Shown in pieces: positions 11,166 through 27,090 of a stretch of DNA of 64,000 bases. Each line of letters begins with the position of its first letter. Position 1 is the first letter of the stretch. The DNA lies in NCBI GenBank assembly GCA_964036665.1, contig OZ038529.1, forward strand, positions 6,184,501 through 6,248,500. The letters run 5' to 3'. The stretch comes from Gordius sp. MW1. Lineage: Eukaryota > Nematomorpha > Gordioida > Gordea > Gordiidae. The position numbers and the translations under genes are program-made. The notes beneath the pieces are model-generated. The model was not told where the DNA came from. It did not search any database and saw only the letters and a program-made list of their open reading frames with translations.

Positions 11166-12700
11166 CCTTTCAAAGCCCAGATTTCTTCATTAAATATAAA
11201 ATTAGTCTTTAGATAACAGCAGTTTATAACGCCTTTTACTCAATGTTGCAAAAATTTATAATATCAACCGGGGGGGGGGGGGGGGGAGGGGGTAACATCT
11301 ATAAAGTCAGGTTCTAAGCTCAATAGCTGATGACGATAAGCTATCTTGTCCAATTGTGGAACGAAGATAAATTTTAAATCCTTCGCATGAAGTATTGGGT
11401 TGGGTGGGATAGTTAGAATTACTTTAATCAAAACAATAAAATTTAGAAACACTGTTGAGGGTAAAATTTTAATAAGTGAAAAAATATCATTGCATTTTAT
11501 TCTATTTGAAGGTAAAGAATTTTAAAATATTACATAATTTTTTGCCATTATCATTTTGGCATCTTGCAGTTCTAACTTCTAACTCAATGCATAATGGTTA
11601 ATTACTTCTGATCAAAGAGATCTATCGCAAAAAAAGGGGATGAAGCGCTTCCATTTAAAGACTTTTATAAATTACAATATTTCAAAAATCGTATGTTTAA
11701 TTCTGCTATTATTTTATCGAATATAGGTTAAAATAAATCAATTTTGAAATTAATTAATAAATTGGTAGATTAAAAGTGTCATAATATTTTAATTTTTTAA
11801 TACGTTTAGAAGGTAATAATGAAATATCAAAATCTCAAGCTAAATCTTTCGCCTTATTATAAAGAATTTGATAATAATTATCATTTATATATCAATTAAA
11901 GTTAATACAAGGTTATTAGCAGTTTAAATTGCATTTATTAAACAAATATTTGGGCTCTGAAACTCGTTCTGAACTTTTTGAACAATTTCAAAAATAAATT
12001 GAAAATTATTTTTAATTTAGAATTGTATCAAAAGACAAAAAGTTATGTAAAATCCCATTTGCTTGAGCCATGTTTTTTGTCCTTTCTAAATTCTTAAGAT
12101 AATTAATTATTGCGGAATAATTATGCAAAAGTTTTATCATGGATACTTGTCCATCTCAATGCACAAGGCAGCTCAATGATTTTATGCATAATGTTTAATA
12201 TCTCTTGCATATTTTTATGTCCCTCATGGTGGACACTTGAAACGGGGAAAAAAATTATGTACATTATTTAATATACTAAAAAAGGTATTGGCAGAAGGAA
12301 TTGTGGAACAAGTTTCATAGCAATTTGTCATATAAATATAATGGTGGGTATAAGCTTTTCATAAATTTAATTATAATATTATCTTTTCATGTGTTTATAA
12401 GTGTCAAAATCTTTTTTGCATGTGTACTAGAAATATTTAACCCATTTAATTTATTTTTTTATCAAATTTTGTTCAGATTTTGGATAAAAAGGGGGGGGGG
12501 GTGTCCTCTTTGGCTATGCGTCTGATCTTCAAAAAATAGTAATAAAAACGGTAAATGATTACTATTATTACGGCATATAATATGTTAAGATTAAAACAAA
12601 AAATTTATCATTTTAACAAATAATGGTAATGTTTAATAACTTATTTTTTTCGGCTAAAACACAATTATTTTTACTTGCGTCATTTGTTCTTGTAATTTAA
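11166..12700. other. Intergenic; poly-G run; MITE scar
   Basis: A run of about 16 G lies at 11271-11287. A second poly-G at 12489-12500 is followed by 'ctttggctatgcg', probably the remnant of a GGGCGTAGCC-type MITE end. No gene recognised. Confidence 0.5.
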
Positions 12701-12712
12701 TGGGTTAACCAA

Positions 12713-12862
12713 GGGCGTAGCCAGGGCAGGAAGGGGTGGCTGCCCCCCTCTAAATACAAAAATTCTTCAAAATTTAATATAATTATGGATAAAACTCCAC
12801 AAAATTATCATTTTGCCCTTCCCTAAATCATTATTGCCCCCTCTCCAATCCGGGCTACGCCC
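12713..12862. mobile_element. GGGCGTAGCC MITE, copy A
   Basis: A 150-bp element bounded by GGGCGTAGCC and GGCTACGCCC. The inner parts are a G-rich block that gives 'gtggctgcccccctctaaat', an AT-rich core with 'attatggataaaactcc', and 'ttgcccttccctaaatcatt'. The same layout recurs at 16443, 17851, 19626 and 31741. Confidence 0.8.
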
Positions 12863-14590
12863 ATAGGGTTAGGTTAACACAAGTCTAGATAGTTATTAAG
12901 TGCATATTTTCAAACGTAAACAAAAACACTCAAGTTTTAAATTATTTTCAATATAAATACACGGACTTGTGATCAAAACTAGACAAGTCTATGTTTGTCA
13001 AATATAAATATCTAGAGCCTATAATTCATCAACGCTGAGTTTCATAGATAGTTTTTCCCTCATATTGTAAAGGCATATATTTAACATTATACATTTAATA
13101 AGCATGAATTGGCATTCGTATCTTAAACATAAACTAATAAGGTGATAAAAATGATTTCGATTATTTTTTATAACTTTAAATTTGCAATATTATTTACTAT
13201 CTATATATTTTTAACTTTAAATTTTTAACACTTTTAAATTAAAACTTTTTCTTTAATTGATTTAATTAACTAACAACGTATGTCACTTCATATCATTAAC
13301 TAGAAGTGCAAGGTATATATCATTATGTATTAGTGTTAACATTTTGATAAATGGACTCTCTAATTTTATAGTTTTATACTTTTCGATAAAAACTAAATAT
13401 GTTTAATAAATCAATCAACATTTTATTTGGAGTTTTATCAAGATTTTTTTAAAACCTAGCAGTCCTCTACTAATATATTAAATCAAACGATTTGCAAATT
13501 ATATGTTGTTAATATTTTATTATCATATCATACGCGTTTATTTATTATTCAAAAATTAAGCTGGTTCCTAGTATTATGGAAACTAATATAAGGGGCGTTT
13601 TTATTAATTGTTAATATCCAAAATTCCCTATTGTATTTATGATCACACCCACGTAATTTTGGATTTGCGAAAATGATGTGCCATAAAAATGCATTATTTA
13701 ATTACCCAGAATAAATCTACGCGTCTTGAATAAAGAAATGCAATTATGTAATTATCAGGCCATCTTTGTTTTTGAATGTTAAAGCTGTGCTAAAATGAAA
13801 TAAATAGTTTCATGCCATAAATGTAAAATTAGATATGGTGCCCTTTTTTATTATACTCTTAAATCCGAGCTCTAACATTGTCACTTGTAAGGTAAAGTCC
13901 CATTATTAAAAGCAATAGAATTTAAGGTCGCATGATGAATATATATGAAGCAAATATACGTTAAGTTATAATGCACAAGAGGTACACTTATATTTTAATT
14001 AATTTAATTACTTAATTAGTTTTACTTTCCCCTTTACTACAAACAAACTTTTCCAATCCTCAATTTTATATAACGTCCGTTTTGAGTTTAGCTTACAATT
14101 TTATTATATAAAAGAATAGCTGTGTTACCTAATACAGTTTTGCTGATGATTATTAAAGAAACCCTTCACACGTATATTGCAATATTGCCAATATAAGCCT
14201 CCACCTAAAGAATAAAAGATTTCAACATTCTGTTGTATAATTAAAACTATAAGTTTTCTTTAATCCTAGCTTTTAAATTTTGCTGCGAGTCTTTGATGAA
14301 TAAAAACTTATGTTATAAATCTTTCTACAATAGTATTGTGATGAAAATCGTCAGTTTCAGCAAACGAATCTATAACCATTAAAAATCGCTGATTAAAAAC
14401 TATTATATTATCCATGTACTACTTCAAAACCCACAAGTTTTAGGTAAAATAATTTAATTAAACTCAACTTACTCCCATTATGCGAGGTTATTATCGATAA
14501 AGCATATTTTTTATTATTCTTAATAAATAATTAAGCGTAATTAAATTACGTCCGCACTTAATAGATTTATATGAATAATATTCGACACTC
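12863..14590. other. Intergenic region upstream of the peptide gene
   Basis: AT-rich with no coding sequence recognised. The last few hundred bases presumably hold regulatory sequence of the peptide gene at 14748, but apart from the TATA box I cannot assign sites. Confidence 0.5.
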
Positions 14591-14593
14591 AGC

Positions 14594-14603
14594 TATATAA
14601 AGG
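14594..14603 (+). promoter_or_regulatory. TATA box of the peptide precursor gene
   Basis: TATATAAAGG fits the strong TATA consensus. A start site would be expected about 30 bp downstream near 14624 (tctatcacatta), leaving a 5' leader of about 120 nt before the ATG. Confidence 0.65.
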
Positions 14604-14747
14604 CTTATTTCACAATCTTCTATCACATTATTTGATCAATCCTTTCCATAATACCTAAAACGCAAATCACATACATAATATTTACGACCAATCTTTCAAC
14701 ACCTTCAGCATAAATCTACCACTTGTATAACTAACGAATAACTTTGA

Positions 14748-15056
14748 ATGTCGGATTACAGATTTTACGTTATACTATTCCTCATGATATCAGTGGCATG
14801 TACTAATGGAACCTATGATTATCCCCGGCAAAGAATGTATTCCAGAATTAAAGACAGCGGCTCTAGGATCCCTATGAGTGGAGGACTTTTTGGTAAGAGG
14901 ACTATGGCTAAACGCTTCGTGTACCATAAAAGATACTATGACCCTTCAGTGCAGTCCAACAATGATATTAGTAATGGCGCGGGGATGGATATAGATTACT
15001 ATCCCCTTCTAATGTCTTGCTTAGAGGCCCTAAAAGATTCCGAGGGTGATAATTAA
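14748..15056 (+). CDS. Secreted neuropeptide/prohormone precursor
   Basis: The single-exon ORF of 102 residues has a strong hydrophobic signal peptide (YVILFLMISVACTNG; cleavage likely near residue 21). It then shows prohormone architecture: GGLFGKR ends at about residue 51, where Gly-Lys-Arg is the classic signal for convertase cleavage and C-terminal amidation, giving a peptide ending ...SGGLF-amide. AKR and HKR follow as further dibasic sites. An acidic, single-cysteine tail (DYYPLLMSCLEALKD) ends the precursor. The N-terminal peptide, directly after the signal, has internal monobasic sites. The layout (peptide first, amidation site, then a short tail with Cys) recalls SIFamide-type precursors, whose peptide ends NGSIFGKR, but similarity is limited to the G-x-F-G-K-R end, so I leave it unnamed. 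A TATA box lies upstream and AATAAA at 15202-15207 downstream. It would act as a secreted signal through a GPCR. Confidence 0.75.
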   Translation: MSDYRFYVILFLMISVACTNGTYDYPRQRMYSRIKDSGSRIPMSGGLFGKRTMAKRFVYHKRYYDPSVQSNNDISNGAGMDIDYYPLLMSCLEALKDSEGDN

Positions 15057-15201
15057 CACTTTCGTTAATTTACCATTGAAGTTTAGAAAATTTAGTAAAC
15101 TTCGCTTACATTATATATACATTCTATTTTATAAAACTTCGGTGTTATAACTTCGTTTTATCAATACGGTCACTGTTTTAGAAACTATTGTCTTTTTATC
15201 A

Positions 15202-15207
15202 AATAAA
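15202..15207 (+). terminator. Polyadenylation signal of the peptide gene
   Basis: AATAAA, 146 bp after the stop codon and the first canonical signal downstream of the ORF. Confidence 0.55.
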
Positions 15208-15229
15208 ATCTGGATTATTTAAACTCGTA

Positions 15230-16440
15230 AAAATGTACCTATTTGAGTGTTAGTCGTCAAGTTTGGTTATAAATATAATATCAAATTTTGATAGCAGAGG
15301 AGTTGTTTGTCTTATAAGACACATCCGATTTTAGACTTACATTCATTTTAAAGTTGCTAGTAATATAGAAAATCTCTAAAAGTTCCTGATGTTCAATTTT
15401 TCAGCAGGGTGATTATTTTTATTAGGTTTGAAATAATAAGAGCAAATTTGCATTTGCTCGTGGATGAAAAACTCCTACAGAGATTTTAGAAGATTTTTGC
15501 CCTCATATATAGAACCTGTATCCATTCTTGCATTATAATGTTAATCTACCTTTAAAACGTTCCATATACCTGTAATGTTTTATTTTATTTATCAATTCAA
15601 TTTTATTTTAATCCGAAGATGTCCTTTAATAGGACGAAATATCATTATAATAATTATAATTTGTTTTCAACACCCTCGACAATTCCCGATAAATTATCCT
15701 ACAGAGATATCCTTTGATAAACTATCCATCAAAAATTTATTCTTTAAAATTGAATTTTTATTATTACGCGATATTTTAATGACTAACCTCCTCAAACCAA
15801 TGTTAATTTTAATAGCAGCTCTATTATAGAAATGCACAATTACATAGTTTATATATTCATGCAAATTGTATTGAAATGCGAAATTTCACGTTATTGTTTT
15901 TGCCTTTAAATTTCAAGTATAATTTTAAATATATTTAGTAAAAAAATCCAAATAAATTGTATATTCAAGGGATGAAAAATAATTTTAAATAAAAAAGCTT
16001 AACTATGGTAATGGTTATTAGGATTTCTAATTATTTTAAAGTGGCTCATTGCTCATGGCACATTCAAGTTCCTAGCCCCATATTAAAAAAATCGTGCAAA
16101 TCGATAAGTATGCGACGTAAAAATTTGTACCTTTTTAAGCATTAACTTTATAAATTTAGATAAAACAATTTTAACAATGTTATTTTTAAGGCTTGGCTTG
16201 GAGTCTTCAATTTTATTTGTATTTAATAAACGTTTTTAAGCCATTAATAATATTTGAAGACAAAACTTTCAGTCTCCTTATCAATGTCAGAATATGGTAT
16301 CAGTTCTTTACTTTTAATAAAAAATTTAAGAAACAGGCCAATAAAATTTTTCGTAAGAGATAAAAAACTCTCCTTCAAAATTATTAAGATATTTTAATGG
16401 CGAAAATTATTAATTACCACAGTGTCCTTTTATATATTGA
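15230..16440. other. Intergenic, no gene recognised
   Basis: AT-rich; several short open frames without recognisable motif. Confidence 0.5.
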
Positions 16441-16442
16441 CA

Positions 16443-16592
16443 TGGGCTTAGCCAAAGGGGGAGGGGCAAGAAGCGGCTGCCCTCCAGAAATTTGTTGAAA
16501 TTTATTAAAATTATGGCCAAAATTGCAAACAATGAACATTATGCCCCTCCCTAAATCATTATTCTTTCTAATTACCATGCTGGCTTCGCCCT
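16443..16592. mobile_element. GGGCGTAGCC MITE, copy B
   Basis: Begins GGGCTTAGCC and ends GGCTTCGCCC. The interior shares 'aagcggctgccctccag', 'aaattatggccaaaatt' and 'gcccctccctaaatcattat' with the other copies. Confidence 0.75.
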
Positions 16593-17104
16593 TGTATATT
16601 GATTGATCTGTTTAGCTTTGTCAATATTGTGTATTTAAAGGATATTTTGCTTGGCATTTGTTCTTGTTGTATATTTAATATTAATCTAGTTATAAACTAA
16701 GTTACTAAGCGTAAATATCTCACAAAAAATCCACCATAAATCTCCATGTTAACCGTTTTATTCAAATATTGTAATATTTGACAATTTTATTTAAGAATAT
16801 TATAAAAATTATATATACACATACGCACAAAATTAATATAACAAGCTATTGATTAATATTTTGTATAGAAATACTAATATTAATTGTGATGCAATTTATG
16901 GGCTCATTTTGCATTTGTTTAATGTCCCGTCACGCCCCACTTTTTTTAACCCCGTTTTTTTGTTTTTGCCCCCTGAGTCGGCGAGGGTGTTGTCCGTTGA
17001 CCACTGAAGATTTCGGCCTTCTGCCCGTTTTGTTGTTCTACTTTGTTTATTATTTAATAATTACCGCGTTTTTTCGTTTTTACCCCGATAAGCCTACGTC
17101 AAAT

Positions 17105-17180
17105 TAAGCCATCCTGAGCACGATACCCGGTGGCAATGCCTCTTATTATATGAGTTCGAATCTCGGTGAGGGCAAATTTT
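17105..17180 (+). repeat. Possible tRNA-derived SINE head
   Basis: The segment contains 'gagttcgaatctcggtgag', matching the RNA polymerase III B-box (GGTTCGAATCC), preceded by 'gatacccggtggc', which loosely resembles an A-box, and followed by a T run. No clean cloverleaf can be drawn, so it is not called a tRNA gene. Confidence 0.3.
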
Positions 17181-17378
17181 TTTGCTTTTTGTTATATTTT
17201 TTTTTTAACCTAACATTGATAAAATATATTGTTCTTGCTAATAACACTAATAATATAGGCTTTTTGGCCCTGCGCTGGCTACTGACCAAAGAAAAAAATG
17301 ACCATTGGCCAAAGTGTAAATTGGCTCTTTTTATATTTTTTAAATTAATTGCTATATTAGGCTCTTATGTATTCATAC

Positions 17379-18275
17379 TAGAGAACTGCACGGGTGACCC
17401 GATATCGGGTAGTGTCGGTTCGGGTTAAAAAATTTGAAATGTCTTCGGGTCGGGTCGGGTTCGGGTTGAAAATTTAAAATGCTTTCGGATCAAAATGTAT
17501 AATATAATATATTTTAATTTGGACGCAAATTTAAATTTTACTCTTGAAAGGTAAAATACATTAGCAAAATAATATTTGTAAATTGCATTTAAATAATGGA
17601 AAGTAGTAGTTCATTATTAATTTGAACTACATAAATACATATTCATAAAACAAATAAAAGTAGGTTTAAATTTATTAAATGGTTCATTTGCAAAAATATA
17701 TATTTCAAATTAAATGTGACCCGATATTGTAGATTCTATCATATTTATACATCTCTATGATAAATCTTGAAAATTATTTTAGTAATCAAAATTTGTGGTA
17801 TCAATTGGTTTCGTAAATCGCACTTTAATTGTCGATTAAATTTTACACACCGCCAAGGGGAGGGGGGCAATAATGATTGAGAGAAGGGCAAAATAACAAT
17901 TTTTTTAAATTTTAGCCAGTTTCATACAAAATTTTAAAGATTTTTTGGAGTTAGAGGGGGCCACCGACCGTCCCTGCCGCCCCCTGGCTACGCCCATCAT
18001 GCACACCGCAAATTTTTCTACACTCGCGTTGGATACCAAAATTTGAAACGCGTTCGGGAGGGATTCGGTAAAAAAATTAAACGCTTTCGGATCGGATCCG
18101 GGTTAAAAATTTTAAAATGCTTTAGGGTCGGGTTCGGGTTGAAAATTTTAAGATACTTTCGGGTCGGGTTCGGGCTGAAAAATTTAAAATGCTTTCGGGT
18201 CGGGCTCGGGTTGATAATTTTAAAAAAATTCGGTATGGGTCGGGTTCGGGTTGAAAGTGACTTTGCAGTTCTCTA
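17379..18275. mobile_element. hAT-like element, TAGAGAACTGCA termini
   Basis: The termini are TAGAGAACTGCA and its inverse TGCAGTTCTCTA. The flanks are attcatac (17371-17378) and atttatac (18276-18283), an 8-bp target duplication with 7 of 8 matches. The subterminal regions are rich in 'cgggtcgggttcggg', in direct tandem copies on the right side (18118-18255). There is no transposase, so it is non-autonomous. A GGGCGTAGCC MITE is nested inside it. A relative with TAGAGACCTGCA ends lies at 62086-63772. Confidence 0.8.
17851..17996. mobile_element. GGGCGTAGCC MITE, copy C (nested)
   Basis: Ends in GGCTACGCCC; its other end is worn (cgccaaggggagg). The core 'caataatgattga' and 'tagccagtttcat' match the family in reverse orientation to copy A. 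It is inserted within the hAT-like element. Confidence 0.7.
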
Positions 18276-18283
18276 ATTTATAC

Positions 18284-19620
18284 TCTTTTTGACCGTCTCC
18301 TGCTGCTGACCAATAGAAAGAATAACTACGGGCTAAAGTGTGAATTGAAATTTTTATATTTTGGGCCCTTATGTATTTATACGCTTTTTGCCCAGCTGAC
18401 TGCTGACCAAAAAAATGACCACTGGCCAAAGTGTAAATCGAAATTTTTTTGACATTTGGCTCTTAAGCGGAGCTATTGCATGTAGCTGCAACGGCTAGCA
18501 TGTTTAAAGTGTCACGCCCTCATATAATTTATTTCTCACGCCTTACCGCACCTCCCTCCCTTACAAGGGCCTTTGCTTTCACAGATGTGGGTTCGGATAT
18601 CGATGAGGACATATTTTTGCCTTTCAAGTCTATTAATACTATTTTTAAGGACGTCGGTACAGGCTGAAAAGACAGTTTGATGGAGCTTTTCTACGAAAAA
18701 ATTTAAATCAAATATCTATCTAGCAAGCTTTTATACCAATTTTTTCAAGTTTTAGGCTATTTATAGCTTTTGACTAACGCTAACCCGACCCGAACGCATT
18801 TTAATATTTTTGGCCCAATAGCATATCACAATTTTCAAATTATTATTAATGAAATAACATTAATGATATAGGCTTTTTGGCCGTTTGCTCGCGACTGAGC
18901 AATGGAAAAATGCCCAATGGCAAAGTGTGATTAGAATAAAATTTTTTGTATAAACGGAGCCCCCAGTAGAAGGGGGTCTGAGGGCTAGCCCCCACCTAGG
19001 CTCGAAGGGCCTAGTTGATAGAACGAACCTGTAAAACCGTTGTTAAAAGCTTCTCATATAAAATGGCTTGCAAGCGACCCAAAATCTTTCGGCTAAATTT
19101 GGAAAATGTGCTCATATAGGCTACGGAAATTAAAATTCATTTATGTAGTGAGCAGGGTCTGAACAAAAACGGTTTGGGGTAATCATATTTAGATGGGCGT
19201 ATTTCAGATTTTAAACATCGTTTTGATCCAGGCAATCTAATCTTTTAAACAAAACCCAGGTCTTCCCTTATTAATATCAGTATTCTTCTTATTAATTAAG
19301 AAATAGTCACAATCAAAATTAAGAGTAAAGCAAATAATAAAATTATATTATGTGAAAGTATTTTTTGAGATATTTTCGAAATACCTAGCTAATAATTATG
19401 ATATTATTCAAATGCATTTTATTAAAAAGCGATCTCAATATAGGCCTACGTTGTTAGAAAATCTAATAGAACCAAATTAATAACGATGCCAATAAATAAT
19501 TTATAATACTAATCCTAACGCTTAATAATCGGAGAAAAATATAATTAAAATCCATTAAAAATATATAGATTATGCCACTTATTCAAGGCAAATAGTTTAT
19601 ATATAATATAAAATGAGTCA
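18284..19620. other. Intergenic repeats, no gene
   Basis: Contains inverted relatives of the hAT-internal array units ('ctgctgaccaa', 'ggccaaagtg') at 18290-18450 and 18870-18930, and a GC-rich patch 'gggctagcccccacctaggc' near 18985. No coding sequence recognised. Confidence 0.5.
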
Positions 19621-19625
19621 TTATT

Positions 19626-19779
19626 ATGGGCGTATCTAGCATTGGAATTAGAGGCGGGCAATAATGATTTAGGGAGGAGCAATATAATCATTTTTTCAAA
19701 TTTTAGTCATAATTTTAATAAATTTCAACAAATTTGTGAATTAAGAGGGGGGCAGCCGCCCCTCCCTAGTTACGCCTAT
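19626..19779. mobile_element. GGGCGTAGCC MITE, copy D
   Basis: Begins GGGCGTATCT and ends TAGTTACGCCTAT. The interior has 'caataatgatttaggga', 'ttagtcataattttaata' and 'ggcagccgcccctcc' in the expected order. A partial relative lies at 20042-20112. Confidence 0.75.
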
Positions 19780-20655
19780 GGTCATTAGAATATAATGCCG
19801 TATATAATGTTTATATATTCAAAATGCGTCATATTATAAGATTTAAAAATCAAGTTTTGATAAGGCTTCAACCTTCTTAATAGTAATTTTGTGTTATAAT
19901 AAATAATATGACGTAATTAGCATTGCTTTTTATTGATCAATTACTTTATTACTATGCTACTTTTTACTAGACGAAACATTAAAATTCAAAATTTTAAATA
20001 GGTCTAAATGTATTTATTAAATTTTAGAAAGTTATCATACTGATCCCCCCCCCCCTTCCCCCAAATTATTATTAAATATTTTGCCCTCCCCCAATTTAAA
20101 TCCTGGCCATGCCTGCCAAAAAGCCTAGATTTTGCAATCACTTGAGCTGCCGAAATTTAAAAAGTCTAAAATGTAAAAATTGTAATGTTTATTGAATTCA
20201 ATTATTTGTTCAATAATCACTACGGCCACAAAGGCTTAGGAAAGAAGTTCCCCTCCCCTCTCAAAAAATATTAACAATCTTTAAACCATATATGTAACGA
20301 TAAGTAATTATTTTTCTCTTCCCATGAATGGAGAGAAAAAAATAAAAATTGTTGATCATACAGGTCATACTGCAATTATTTTTCGAAATTAATTATTCGC
20401 ATAAATGTAACTTCGGTCAAAATAATTTTATCATAATTTGTGATTATTTAAAATATATAACCGAGTTTTTTCCCAATTTGATATCTTCCAAAAAATACTA
20501 TTTAAAATAGATTCAAATTGTTTTGCCGTGGGTAATAGCCAAAACAGCAATTTAATGCAAATATAATCATATAATCCCGATGATAATAATACAATATGCA
20601 ACATTTTATTATGAACACACAAACGGCGTTGAAATATAAATATCTAAATGAACGG

Positions 20656-20661
20656 TTTATT
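20656..20661 (-). terminator. Polyadenylation signal of NDUFS2
   Basis: AATAAA on the minus strand, about 16 nt after the NDUFS2 stop codon, implying a very short 3' untranslated region. Confidence 0.5.
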
Positions 20662-20676
20662 TTTAATAGCAAACTG

Positions 20677-25299
<4,623 letters not shown>

Positions 25300-25857
25300 T
25301 TAAACGGTGGCCCGTCAACTCGCCGAAAACAATCTCGCCGAAAATAATGTCCCCCGGCTAAAAAATGTCCCCAAATTTGTGATTGGTTGATGGTAGTGTT
25401 GTAAAAAACCAAGGGTTTCTATTGGTTGCCTGCAAGCGTTGGCATTTTTTTTCACCCAACCTTTTCAGTGTTAGGTGAATTTCCTTGGGAGGGCTTTGGC
25501 GTTTGGCGTTTTCGTAAAAAACACCCAAAGCGTTTTGGGTGTTTTTTTGGGGGCACCTTTGGCGTTTAGGTTTGGGTGTATTAAAGAGCTAAAGGGTTTG
25601 GGTGGATAATATTATTAACCTTTTGGTTTGGTTTTGGTCGTTTTGGGTTGGGCATGCAAATATATCAATTTGTTTATATTGTTCATCATATTTGTGTATT
25701 TAGATTTAGGTAATGAACTTTTAATTTAAGAAAATAAAAATAAATGTATCATGACGTCACAATCTAGTAAATTCAGTAAATTATAATTAATTATTATGCA
25801 TTATAGAAGTAGGTAGTGAATTAATATGTTTTATTATAAAAAAAAATTTGTGAAGAT

Positions 25858-27090
25858 TTGCCCCCCCCCCTTATTTTTTACACTCTTTCTCACCTGGGGA
25901 GGAACGGCGGGCAGGTGGGGTGTTTGCCCCCCCCCCTATTTTTTTACCCTCTTTCTGATGCGGGGGAGAGGGGGGTGTTTTGCCCCCCCCCCTATTTTTT
26001 TACCCTCTTTCTGATGCGGGGGAAAGGGGGGGTGTTTCCCCCCCCCCCTAATTTTTTACCCTCTTTCTGATGTGGGGGAGAGGGGGGGGGCATGGGGGGT
26101 TTTTGCCCCCCCCCCCTAATTTTTTACCCTCTTTCTGATGTAGGGGAGAGGGGGGGGGGGCATAGGGGGTGTTTTGCCCCCCCCCCTCTAATTTTTTACC
26201 CTCTTTCTGGTCCGGGGGAGAGGGGGGGCATGGGGGGTGTTTTGCCCCCCCCCAATTTTTTACCCTCTTTCTGATGCGAGGGAGAGGGGGGGCAGGGGGT
26301 GTTTTGCCCCCCCCCCTAGTTTTTTACCCTCTTTTTAATGCGGGGGAGAGGGGGGGGCATGGGGGGTCTTTTGCCCCCCCCCCCCAATTTTTTACCCTCT
26401 TTCTGATGCGAGGGAGAAGGGGGGCAGGGGTTGTTTTGTTCCCCCCCCCCCTAATTTTTTACACTCTTTCTAATGCGGGGGAGGGGGGGGGGCATGGGGG
26501 TAGTTTTGCCCCCCCCCCCCAATTTTTTACCCTCTTTCTGATGTAGGGGAGAGGGGGGGCATAGGGGGTGTTTTGCCCCCCCCCCTAATTTTTTACCCTC
26601 TTTCTGGTCCGGGGGAGAGGGGGGGGGCATGGGGGGTGTTTTGCCCCCCCCTTTCAATTTTTTACCCTCTTTCTGATGCGAGGGAGAGGGGGGGCAGGGG
26701 GTGTTTTGCCCCCCCCCCTTATTTTTTACCCTCTTTCTAATGTGGGGGAGGAGGGGCACCCCCCCCCCCTTATTTTTTACCGTCTTTCTAATGTGGGGGA
26801 GAGGGGGGGGCATGGGGGGTGTTTTGCCCCCCCCCCTTTTTACCCTCTTTCTAATGCGGGGGAGAGGGGGGGGGCATGGGGGGTGTTTTGCCCCCCCCCC
26901 CAATTTTTTACCCTTTTTCTGATGCGAGGGAGAAGGGGGGCAGGGGTTGTTTTGTCCCCCCCCCCCCTAATTTTTTACACTCTTTCTAATGCGGGGGAGG
27001 GGGGGGGGCATGGGGGTAGTTTTGACCCCCCCCCCTAATTTTTTACCCTCTTTCTGATGCGGGGGAGAGGGGTGCAGGTGGGGTGTTTTC
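25858..27090 (+). repeat. C-run/G-run minisatellite, plus-oriented array
   Basis: About 18-20 units of roughly 60-70 bp: a run of 9-13 C, then 'taattttttaccctctttct', 'gatgcgggggagag', a run of 6-9 G, 'catggggggtgttttg'. Variants in the middle (gatgcg/ggtccg/aatgtg) recur in order, suggesting multi-unit duplications. The open frames here (PPPLIFYPLS-type periodic peptides) are artefacts of the repeat length. Confidence 0.95.
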
